Made by a program: the position numbers and the translations under genes. From positions 3,333,638 through 3,397,637 of the forward strand of contig NZ_CP044522.1 of assembly GCF_016495405.1 (NCBI RefSeq): a stretch of DNA of 64,000 nt, read 5' to 3'. The notes beneath the pieces were generated by a model. It saw nothing but the letters and a program-made list of their open reading frames with translations. It was not told the DNA's origin and did not search any database. Of the stretch, positions 15,986 through 27,900 are shown in pieces. Positions within the stretch are counted from its first letter, which is position 1. Every line of letters begins with the position of its first letter. This DNA comes from Cobetia sp. cqz5-12 (GTDB taxonomy: Bacteria > Pseudomonadota > Gammaproteobacteria > Pseudomonadales > Halomonadaceae).

Positions 15986-18900
15986 TCAGAGCAGACTCCC
16001 CGGGGCGTCATCCTGCACGCCCTGAAGGGTCACATCATCACTCATCGGCACTTCCTCATCATTGGAGACCGGGGCGATATCGCCCTCGTCGACCAGGCTC
16101 ATCAGCGCGGTATTGCTTGGCGCGCTGGCCGGGGCGATGTCGGGATCACGCGTGATCTGGAACGACGCCAGATCCTGCGAGCCGCCATTGAAGGTGATGC
16201 GTAGCACCTGCACCCCCTCCTCCAGGTCCAGCGTCAGCGAGGGGCCATCGACGTAGACGCCCCAGGCGCCGGAATTGGGCAGCGTGCCACTGTCCTCATC
16301 GTAGAACTCGCCATCCTTCTCCACCGAGGCGGTAATGCTGCGCCCATTGTCAGGCGCGGAGGTGACGAACGACAGCGTGTGCGAGCCCGCCTCTTCGACA
16401 TCGATGGTGTACTCAAGCCACTCACCATCCTCCACCCAGCCTATCGCCTCGCCTTCGCCGACGGTGTCCACCGGGGTGTCGCGATACCCCGAGCCAAGCT
16501 GGGCACTGGAGAGTTCATTGTAAGCCTCGCCCTGCTCGCCTTCGTCGAAGTCGACCGCTTGGAGGATGAGGCCCTCATCGGCATCCACCTGCCAGGGAAC
16601 GCCGCCGACATTGAAGGCCTGCTGGCCATCCCGTGACAGCGTGAAGCCCTGCAGGTCCATGGCGCCGCCGTTGAAGGTCAGCCGCAGCACCTGCTCGCCG
16701 GCCTCCAGGGTCACCTGGGCAGTGTCGGTTTCCACATAGTTGGTCCAGCCACCGGTCGGTTCGACCTCCACCGGCGTGACGCTGGCATAGGGAGTGTCGC
16801 CCTCCTTGGCAAAGGTCGCGGTCACGGTGCGCTGCGCGCCACCGGTGGAGCCCCGCGCTGCCAGGAAGGCAATGTCATAGGTGCCGGCCTGCTCGACATC
16901 GAGGGTGTATTCCACCCATTCGCCATCCTGGATCCAGCCGATGGCAGTGCCGCCGTTGGCCAGATCCACCCCTTCGCCACGCACGTTGCTGCCTTGCTGC
17001 ACCTCGCTGGAATCGTTGTAGGCGACATCCTGGCCACCCTCATCGTAATTCACCGCTTCCAAGCTGAACTCGCTGCCTACCTGCCAGGGCTGGCCATCGT
17101 CGGTGAACGCCTGCTGACCGTCATCCACCGGTGCCACCAGCGACAGGTCGAGAGACGCCAGATCCAGCTGTCCGCCGTTGAAGGTCAGCCTGAGCACCTG
17201 CTCGCCTTCCTCCAGCTCGAAGGTCAAGGGCCCCACATCGGTGAAGTTGGTAAAGGCGTCGGTGTCCGGCACCGCCACCGCCTGGGCGTCGGTATAGAAG
17301 CTGCCGTCCTGCTCGAAGGCGGCGGTGATCGACTTGCCGTCGGAGACCGCCGAGGCGGAGAAGTTCAGCGCATAGCTACCGGCTGTCTCCACATTCAGGG
17401 TGTATTCAAGCCACTCTCCGTCGGCGACATAGCCGATGGCCAGAGTGCCGTTGGAGATATCCACCGCCTCATCGGAGCGGAAGCCATCGCCCTGATGGGC
17501 CGGCGTGGTGTCGTTGTAGGCCACGCCCTGGCCGCCGTTGTCGAACAGGCGTGCCTCCAGGCTCAGGCCATCGGCCCCGACCGCCCAGGCCGTCTGATCG
17601 TCATTGAAGGCACTCTGTCCGACCGGATCAGGCGTGTCGAGGAAGTTCGGCACGCCGTCGTTGTCGTCATCGTCGTACAGGTCCACACGCCCATTGCCAT
17701 CGGCATCTTCCGCGCCGGTGGGGTCGTAGGTGGTGACGTTCTCGACCAGGAAGATGTTGTCGTTGTAGTCGTAATTCACCCCCGCGTAGTCCTGGATGAC
17801 GATATAGGTGTCCGGAATCACGTTGCCGTCGGCATTCTTGGCCACGTAGACGCGAATCAGGTGGCCATCACTTTCATCCCAATTCAGATTGCTGCCGGGA
17901 TTGCCGATGGCATCGATGGTGTCCTCGTAGAGGTTGGCATCCGGGTCGGACCAGGAGATATAGCCCTGGCGATCGGATATCTCGGCGTAGAAGCCGAAAG
18001 GATCATCGCGATCCAGACTCACCACTGCCTGCTGATCGCCGCTATCGAGCGCCCGCGGGAACAGCGTCTGGCCATCCTGCTCGTCATGCACGATGACTTC
18101 TTCGAGCTCGCGACTGTCGACGTCATGCACGAACAGTCGCGCGATGTCGCCCTGGCCATGATAGGCGGCGATCTGGGTGATCCTGATCGGTTCATCACCA
18201 TCGGCACGCTGGAAGTACGGGGACAGGATCTCGTCTCCGTTGGCCTCCACCAGGCCGCCCTGGTTCATCTGGTCCTGCACCACGTTGGTGGAGTAGCCGA
18301 AGGCGTTGACGATCTCCTGCACCGTCGGCTCCTGACCGCTCTCGGACTGGTTCTGGGCCAGGCCTGCAAGCTGGATGACCTTCTCGCTCTCATCGGAATC
18401 GCTTGAGGTGATGATCAGGCTGGCCTCATACAGGCTGCCATCGTTGGGGTCATCAGCGATGAAACGCACCGTGACATCCGCCGATTCCCCCGGTGCCAGC
18501 GTCAGCGTACTGAACGGCTGGGTCAATTCGAACAGCGTCGTGTCACTGACGACGACATCGTCGATGGTCAGGTCCTCGAAGCCGTCATTGCGCAAGGTGA
18601 TAGTGGCCTCGTCATGCACCACCTGGTTGTTGACCGGATTCTCGATGCGCGACATCACCAGGCGATCATTGGACGGCAGCACATCGTTGTTGATCACCGT
18701 GAGGTCACCGCCAGCGACCGGCGTTACCCCCTCGATGAGGAACATGTTGTCGTTGTAGTCATAGTTGATGCCGGTGTAGTCCATGATGCCCACATAGGTA
18801 TCGGGGATCACGTTGCCCTCTGCATCCAGCGCCCGGAACATACGCACGGTATAGCCACGCTCGATACCCTCGGCATCGGCTGGCGGCGTACCGCCACCTG

Positions 18901-21900
18901 ACGGGTTGAGTGACGGATCAGTGGACAGGTTGGCCACTTCAATCCCGAACACGCCACTCCCGGCCCACTCGGCGGGGATGTCATCGAGCCCGAAGGTCGC
19001 GGTGGCGAATTCGCCGTTGCCCAGTACCGGCAGGATCGTCTGATTATTGTCCCCCGCATGATTGGAGAAGATGACATCCTGCCCCTTGTTGCCGGGGTTA
19101 TGGATGCCCAGTGTCGCGCCGCCGTTGCCATGATAGGCCGCCAGCTGGGTGATCTTGGCTTCTGTAACCCCATCCGCCAGTGTCCAGTAGCGCGACAGCA
19201 CCTCGTCATCATTGATCGGGCGATACAGATCGAAGTCGTTGAGCACCGAGTTCTGGCCACCACCCGCGGTCGGCAAGCCATCGATGCGGTTACCGAGGCC
19301 GAAGACCTCCCACACCTCATTGACGTTGGGCTCCCAGCCACCCTCGTCGCGTGCCTGCCAGAAGCCCGCCATATGGATCTCGGCCACCGGCGAGTCCTGG
19401 TCGTTGGTCACCAGTCGGATGCGTCCTTCGAAGACTCCGTCACCGGCGTCGGTGGTGGGCGCTTCGTAGCTCGCACTGTCAAACAGCACCGTCACCTCGA
19501 GCGACTCCCCGGCGGCCAGCGTCAGGCCGTCGAAGGCAGCGGGGTCCTGCAGCACGAAGGGACCTTCGATATCGGCTTCGAGAATTTCCAGCAACTCCGT
19601 TCCGGTGTTGGAAATCGTCACCGTGGCACTTTCCTTGAAGTCGCGGTCGGCGTTGGAGGCGCTGTTGTTCTCCAGATAGCTGAAATGCAGGCGATCGGAG
19701 TAATAGGCGGCATCGCCGCTTTGCACCGCGATGTCGGCATTGTCATTGCCGACCACCGGCGTCACGTCCAGGTAGTCGAGGTCATCGGCACCATCGGCGG
19801 CGGACACCGCTCGCAGGTTGTACTCCACGCCCGCCTCAAGCTCGACATAGGTGCCCTCTTCCCCGGCATCCCCCTCTCCCGGATAGGCCAGCGTATCCAG
19901 GGCCTGCCCATTGAGCGTCAGGGCCAGGCCCTGACCGTCATCGGCGCCCGCATTCGCGGCCAGGTCGAGCCGATAGAGGCCGCTGCTGTCCACGCTGAAG
20001 TAGAAGTCGGCGGTCAGCTCGTTGAGGGTGCGTGCGCTGTCACCGCTCTCCAGCTCGATGCGCGACCCGTCCGAGACATCGGCATAGACGGGGACGAAGG
20101 TGTCAGACGGCGCATCCGGCACTCTCAGCAGATCGATGTTCGGCCCCACGGCTCCCGGCGCAGTCAGGGTGATGGTGTTGCTGCCTTGCTGCAGCGCGAC
20201 CAGGGCATTCTGGAAGAACCAGTCGCTTTCATCCCCGTTGCTCTGGCCCTCGAAGTTCACCTGCCCCAGGTCGACACCATTGATGCTCAGACCCAGCGGC
20301 CGGTCAGCCTTGGTCGCCGCCAGCGCATAGCGGAAGGCGATGTCGTAACTGCCGGTCTCGGCAACATCGATCGTCCAGGTAATGGTCTGGTCACCGCTGC
20401 CATCGAAGTCGACGAAGCCATCGCCGGAGGCATTGCGATCCTCCTCACTGGCCAGCACCACCACCGCCCCATCGAGCGCGGCACCCTCGGCCTCATACTC
20501 ATCGAAGCCCGGAGTCGTGTCCGGCGCTTCCTGCAGGATCTCCAGCTGGTCGATATTGGGGCCGGTGTCAGCGGTGGCCTGCAAGCGCACCGTGTTCTGG
20601 CCGCTGACCAGCGTGGCCGCCACGTCTTCTGTCAGCCACTCGGCCCAGGCTGCATCACCGCTCAGGCCCTCGGGCGGGCTGAAGTCATACACCCCGACGC
20701 TCACGTTGTTGACGAACACTTCCAGAGGCCGGTCAGCGTTGCCACCATTGGCATAGCGCAGACGCAGCACCGAGTCACCGGCCTGTTCGGGGTCCAGCGC
20801 GAAGCTGAAGGTGATGAAGTCATCATTGGTACTGCCGAAGTCGGCATAACCGCCAGGCACGCCATCGTCATCCACGGTATTTCCGTCTACTCCGAAGGCA
20901 CCGGGACGCAGGCCATTGGGTAGATCGGGCTGGTTGGTCTCGGGATTGTCGATGTCGCGAATCTGGATCTCCGCCCCGGTAGCGATCGTCACGGCAGTGC
21001 CGTCCTCAGGCGTCCTGTCCTCGGCCTGGATGGCCAGCAGCGAGACCAGATCATCGCCGGGATCAACCGGATCGACAGGGTCGACGGGATCCACCGGGTC
21101 CACTACCCCACCCGGGGCCGGGTCGAGGCGAATGATCTGGCTCTGGCCATTGCCGCGGTTCAGGGTCAGCAGATAAAGCTGACCGGTGGCCGGGTTCTCG
21201 ATGATGTCCAGCGGGTCGACGTAGCTGATGACGTTGCCCTCGGGATCACGCAGCACGTCATCGCCGATCACGTTGCCATTGGCATCCAGGGTGATGGAGC
21301 GGACATCGTCACCACCGGAATACTCGGTGAACAGCACGTTGCCCTGCAGATTGCCGCCGAAGACATCACTGGTGTATTCCACCGCGCCATTGGGCGAGCG
21401 ATTCTCGCCCAGCGAGTAGACCCCGGCGATATCGTAGGTGCCCTCGGGATCGGTACCTGTCGGGTACTTGTCGACCTGGTTGGGATCAGTGCCAGAGGTG
21501 GGGTTGCCACCATTGAGAATGTACTCGTCACGCAGCGGATTGGGGTGTCCGTAGTAGCCCCCTTCTTCGACACGGAACAGGTAGTCATCCTGCTTCTCGA
21601 CACTGGTGTAGCGCTCATCCTCGGGTGTGGAGGGATCATCTGGCACGTTACCGCCAGCCGCCGAGCCATTGGTCGGCACGTACAGGAAGCCATTGGAATG
21701 CCATACCAGGTCGTAGGCATTGCGCGCCCCGGTGGCAAAGATCGTCAGCACCGCATCGCTGGCGTAGGGGTCGTAGTAGGACTCGAGCACGTTGCCGGAC
21801 TCATCCTGCACCGTGGCGACGCCGCGATCATCGAAGACCAGGAACTCGCCGTCGCCCATGGGGATGGGGTCATCCTTGGGGTGGCCGTCGGAATCATCGA

Positions 21901-24900
21901 AGCGCTGGTTCAGGCCATCGTCGGGCAGCGGTTCGGTGGAGACGTCGAAGGGCCCATTGGAAACATCGCGGGTCGGGTCTATCTCCAGTATCGCCGCGTT
22001 CAGCAGACGCTCGGGGCGATTGCCCCAGGCACTGTCGGGCTCGCCCATGGCAGAGTTGGAGCCCTGGATCAGATACAGCAGATGACTCGGGACATCGGGA
22101 TTGGTCTCGGCGTCGTAATCCGGATTCGCACGGAACTCCAGACTATTGGTCACATGGTCGCCATTGGAGCGCGGCAGACCGGTGATGTAGGCCTCGGCGG
22201 TTCCCGAGAAATCGGGGCCATCGTCCAGGGTGATCTTGGTCACCCGGCCGCTGAAGTCCGGTACGCCGTTGTCACGTCCTGATAGCGGAATCGGATAGTT
22301 GTCGGTGATCCACAGCACGTCGGGATCGGTTGGGTCCACCACCAGGCCGATGATGCCGCGTTGCTGATCTTCCCCCGGCTGATCGAAGTAGTCATCGGGC
22401 AGGGCAAGTTCCTGGCGATTGGACAGCGAACCGTCGACGGGATCGACGTCATAACGCAGCAGCTCGCCGCTGATGGTGGCGACGTACATGAAGGCGCCGT
22501 CTGAGCTCATCTCCAGCGAGGTGAAGCCATAGGCGTCGTCAGAGGCGCCGTTGAGTTCCACCACGTCGTTGAAGGCCACGTCGCGCGCGACCACCTCCGG
22601 CTCCTCGCCGGTGACGAAGGTGTTGGTGTACTTCTGGAATTCGCGCGTCGGCGCGTCGGTATCGTCGTTGGGGCCACGGTCCTGAAAACCATCGATCACC
22701 AGGGTATAGCTGGTGAAGGGCTTGAGCGTCTGGCTCGGTGAGATGGTCAGCGAGTCGAAGCCGCCGGTGGTATTGGCATTGAAAGTGACTTCCTCGCCGC
22801 TGAGTGTCTCGAACAGCCGGATGGAGCCATCCCCCAGGCTTTCCAGCAGGGCTCCGCCGCGCCCATCCACCACCGAGATGCCGACGAAGATGTCGGATGT
22901 CGGATCGACCCCGGTGGGGATGCCGCCATCCTCCGGATCAAGGTCCACCTCCAGCTCGTTCTCGCCAACCCCGGCGATGGCACGGGCATCGGTGAAGAAG
23001 GCGTAGTCCTCGGCCGCGATGCGGTCATCTTCCGGCGTCAGGTCCGGCAGTGCCTGGATCTCGAGGTACTGGATCTCGGTGTTCTCGCTGTCGAGTCCCA
23101 GGGAATCCAGCGTCAGACGCCCGTCGCTGACCTGAACGATGCGGGTGACCAGGTCCGAGCGGAAGCCCTCGGTATCATCGGACGGGTTGCCGTCCGCCAG
23201 GAAATCCTCAGGACGGAACGGGGTGAAGGGGTCATTGAACAGCTCGCCCTCTGCATTGAGCACATTGTGGCTGTCGTAGGGCCCGCTGGTGTCGCCGATG
23301 GAGATGGTGACCTCGTAGTAGCCATTCTCCAGCTCGATCTCCCATCCGGCGCGCACATAGTTGGCGCTGGGCTGGTCAAAGTGGGCGTAGGTGCCCTGGC
23401 GCGGATCGAGACCCGCGATGTCATCGGTACGGTCATTGACCGCCACACTGGTCAGCGCGCTGATATCCAGCGGCTCGGTGCCGGGCTCGGCGTCGTAGAT
23501 CGACGCCTCGGTGACCCAGCCGTACTGATAGGTCTGGCCGTCCACGGTCACCGACTGGGTGCCGAATGCCTTGCCGTTGTCGGCGATGTAGCCATCCGGC
23601 ACCGCGGTGCCTTCGGGCTGGAAGTTGATCTTGACCGAGAAGCGCTCGCCCGGCTCCACCGGACGGTCCGGTTCCACCCCGTCACGACTCACCGTCAGGC
23701 TGTCGATGTTGGGGCCGGCATTGCCCAGGTTGGCAAGGCGAATGGTGTTGTCGCCGGCTGCGAGCTCCACCTCGAGGGTGGTGGTGGTCCAGTTCTCCCA
23801 GCCGGCCGCGTCGGTACCGGTGGAGGCAAAGGCCAGACTGCCCTGGCTCTGACCGTCGACCAGAATGTCCATGGGGCGATCGGCGCCGTTGGAGCCGGCG
23901 TTGGTGTAGCGCACTTCCAGAGTGTAAGTACCCGCCTCATCCACACTCACCTGGAACTCGGCGGCGTCACCGGCGTCGGCCCCCATGTCCAGATAGCCGC
24001 TGCCGGTAAAGTCATCCCACAGACCGTCGGCCCCGGCTGCAGTGTTGGTTTCCGGGTTGTCGGCATCACGCACCTGGGTGTCGCCATCGACATCGACGAT
24101 GGTCAACGCCTCACCCTCGATGGCGAAGTTGAACGCCGGGGAGCCGACGTCGGACTCATTGAAGTCGAATACCACCTGGTCGATATTGGGCCCGCCGGTG
24201 GCACCGGCAGGCATGGTCAAGGTGAAGGTATTGGCACCCTCGGCAAGCATCACCTCGACCTCCAGCGTCTGCCACTGATCCCAGGCATCCGTCCCGGTGG
24301 CGTTGGCGAAGCCGAGCTGGCCCTGATCAGTGCCGTTGACGGTCAGATCCAGCGGCCGCGCTGCATTGCCGCCGTTGGCGAAGCGCACGGTGGCGGTGTA
24401 GCTACCGGCCTCCAGCGCGTTGACGTTGAAGGTGATCTGGTCGCCGGGATTGGAGCCGAAGTCCAGATAGGCATCACCCACCGCATCGGGGCGATGGTTG
24501 CCGAAGTCATCGGGATTGTCGGCATCGACCACCCGCGTCTCCTCGCCTATCGCACTACCGCCCACATCGACGATATCGGCGTCTTCCGCCTGCAGGGTGA
24601 TCGGCGCCACCGCCACGTCGTCGTCCTCGAAGCTGACCACCTCGCTGGCGCTGGCTTCGTTACCGGTGGCGTCGATGACGAACAGCGAGACGACAAGATC
24701 GCCACTCTGATCATCAAGCAGGCCACTCAGGTCCAGGGTGATGTTGCCATCGACATCCGGCGTCACCTCATTGCGGGTCGCGCCACCATCGAAGGATATG
24801 GCAACGCTGGTCACGTCGTCATCGATGCCGGAGACATTGAAGACGGCCGCCGCCAGCTGGCTGGCCTCGAGCGTCCCGTCAGCGGCGACAATGGCAAGAT

Positions 24901-27900
24901 TTCCATCCTCATCGGCACTGACATCCTCCGGGATCGGGCCGCTGCCTGCCGCGGTCACTTCGATGCGATCGATGTTGGGGCCGGTGTTGGCACCCGCCGG
25001 GATCGCCAGGGCGATGGAATTGCTGCCCGCCGCCAGGGTGACGGTGACGGTCTCGAACAGCCAGTGGTCGAAGCCCTCCTCGCTACCGGCACCATCCGGG
25101 TCGGTACTGATCATGGCCAGGGCGAGCGGGTCACCGCCGTTGATCACCAGATCCAGCGGACGATCGGTGTTGCTGGCGTAACGCACGCTGATGTCGTACT
25201 GACCGGCCTGAGCCACGTCGATCTGCCAGCTGACGTTGTCTCCCGGGGTATCCCCGAAGTCCAGATAGCCGGTACCACTGAAGCCCGGACGCAGGCCGGT
25301 GGGCTGATTCGGCTCGGGGTTGTCCGGATCACGGACCTGGGTGTCGGTGGCGTTGGCATCGGTATCGAAGCTCTCGACCACCCCGTCCTCGGCCTGCAGA
25401 CTCAGGGCCGAGAAAGGCGCCTCGTCGACGTCATTGACGGTGACCGAGAGCTGCTCGGTGGTGGAAAGCTCGCCATCTGTGACGCTGACTTCGACTTCAT
25501 AGACACCGTCCTCGTCATCATCGACCGCCAGCTCGAAATCGCGGGGGCTGGTGAAGCTCAGCACGCCGGTGCTCGGGTCGATGCTGAACAGCGGAGCATC
25601 GACCCCGCCGGTGATGGCGAATACCGGGGCGTCGAGGCCAAGGGCCACTCCATCCTCATCGACGAGGGGAATCGCGCCTATCTCGGTCAGATTCTCGTCT
25701 ACCGCAAACTCGGTCTGGGTGATGGCGATGCTCTCGTTGAGATCGGCCACGGTGATCAGAGTGTCCTGTGACACGCTGTCCTCGCCATCGGAGACCGTCA
25801 CGGTCAACTCGTAGACGCCGTCTTCATCGCTGTCGGCGGCAAGCTCCGCGTCCGGCGGAGTGATGAAGGCGATGCCCTGGCTCACCTCGTCATAGCGGAA
25901 CAGCGCCGCATCGGCACCGGACAGCGTCACGGTCAGGTCGTCACCGTCCGGGTCATCCAGTATCAGGCTGGCCACGGCAGTGCCGTTCTCGTCGACACTC
26001 AAGCTCTCTTCCAGCCCTTCAAGGGTCGGCGCGCCATTGACCGGCTCATCGATACGTTCGAAGACCAGCGAATCGATTCGCATCAATTCGCCATCGGCCC
26101 CCATCAGCTCGAGACTCGCCAGATCACCGGCGGTCACCTCGAAGGGTGTCTCGAAGACGATTTCCTTGCGGTTACCGCTCTGGCCTGCGTTGCCGCGCGC
26201 GCCACTGCCGACGAAGGTGCCGAAGTCGTCATTCAACACCACGTCAGCACTCAGGCTGTCGGTTGTCGTGTTGCGCGCTTCAAGCACGGTGTCACCGATG
26301 GTCAGGGTCAAGGTGCCTTCACCATCGGTCTCATCGAACACGTAAAGCCGCGCGATGTACCAGCCGGGCTCCACGCCGCCCGCCGCAAGGTCGGTGCCAA
26401 TCGTGGCCGGCGCATTGCTAGTCAGGCGAATCAGCTGTTCATTGGAGGCGGACGCGCTGCCGGTGACGATCAGATTGCTGGCGTCGAGATCCGTGAAGTC
26501 TTCCGCCTCGATCGTGATGCTATCGCCGACCTGGATGCCTTCGATGATGAAGCTGAGCGTCTGGGTCGCTGACAGGCCGCCCGGGTCGGTGGCCCGCACG
26601 ATGACATCGAAGGTACCGCCCTGGCTGGGCGTGCCCTGGATGATGCCATCGACCACCTCGAGCCCGGCCGGCAGGTCCTCGGCCGTCAATATCAGGCTAT
26701 CGCCATCGGCATCGGAGAACAGCGCCGCGAAGTCCGACAGCGGAATCTGGAGGAAGTCTTCGCCCACTTCTCCGAAGTACGGTTCGAGGGCGACGGTCTC
26801 GGCCATCGGCGCGTCGTTGACGTTCTCGAGCGTCAGGGCAAAGTCGGTGTCAGTGCTGGTGGTGCCATCATCGGCGGTCACCGTCACGGTGTAACTGCCC
26901 GGCGCTAGTCCGTCGAGGCTTCCGGACAGCACATTGTCGCTGACACTCAGCCCCGGAGCGCTGACGGGTTGACCATCGCCATCGGTGACCAGGAAGCTGT
27001 AGGTGAGGTCGTCGCCATCGTCATCGACGAAGGGCAGATCGACTTCAAGATTCGCGCCTTCGTCGAGACTCAGGTCGGCGATGCCACCGCCCACCACGCG
27101 CGGTGCGCTGTTGGTGTCGCCGGTGTCGGCTTCCGACAGGCTGACGGCGCTGAAGCTCGTGCTGCCCTTGGCACCCGCATCGTCGTCATTGACGAAGACG
27201 AGAGACTCGAGGGTGGTGCCCTCATGCGCTGACAGGTCGATGATGAAGCGCAAGGTGCCATCACCGTTGTCGACCCCCTGGCCTCGCAGATCGACGAAGC
27301 CGCCCTGGGTCTGGGTACCGCCAAGCTGGTAGACGCTGTTGCCGCCATTGAAGGGGTTGGAGTCCGCATCGAAGCCGATAGCGACGATCTCGGGCACCGG
27401 CGAGCCGGAGATGGCCACGTCCACCGTCAGGAGGGTGGCATCAGTGATCGTGTAGTCACTAGGCAGAGCCGCCCGTTTCCAGACGTTATCGGTCAGCGTC
27501 AGGGTGCCGCCGTCGTCTTCCACCACCGCCCCCGTGCCGACGGACGGGTTGTCCTGGGTGGCGTTGTAGGCGCTGAGGGTAGCGTCATCGAAGCTGATGG
27601 CGAGGCTCTCGGCACCAGCAGCGGCCAGCGTTACCGTATCCGTGGCACTCGCCTCGTTGCCCGCAGCATCCGTCACGATCAAGGTCACGGTGATATCGCC
27701 CGGGGCCTGCGCCGAGAGATCGACCGTCAGGGTATCCCCATCGCTGACGACCGACTGACGGGTCACGCCGCCGTCGAAGCTGATCTCGAGAGTCGAGCCA
27801 GCATCGATTCCCACGACACTGAACACCACACTGGCACTGTCGGCCGATTCGATGGCCTCTTCCGGGCCCGCAAGGGCCAGGTCGCCCCCCTCATCGGCAG

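Noticed and set aside
23267..25771. Open frame of 834 codons on the plus strand inside the giant gene
   Set aside because: Antisense shadow of repetitive GC-rich coding sequence; composition is that of a reverse frame and there is no start signal.
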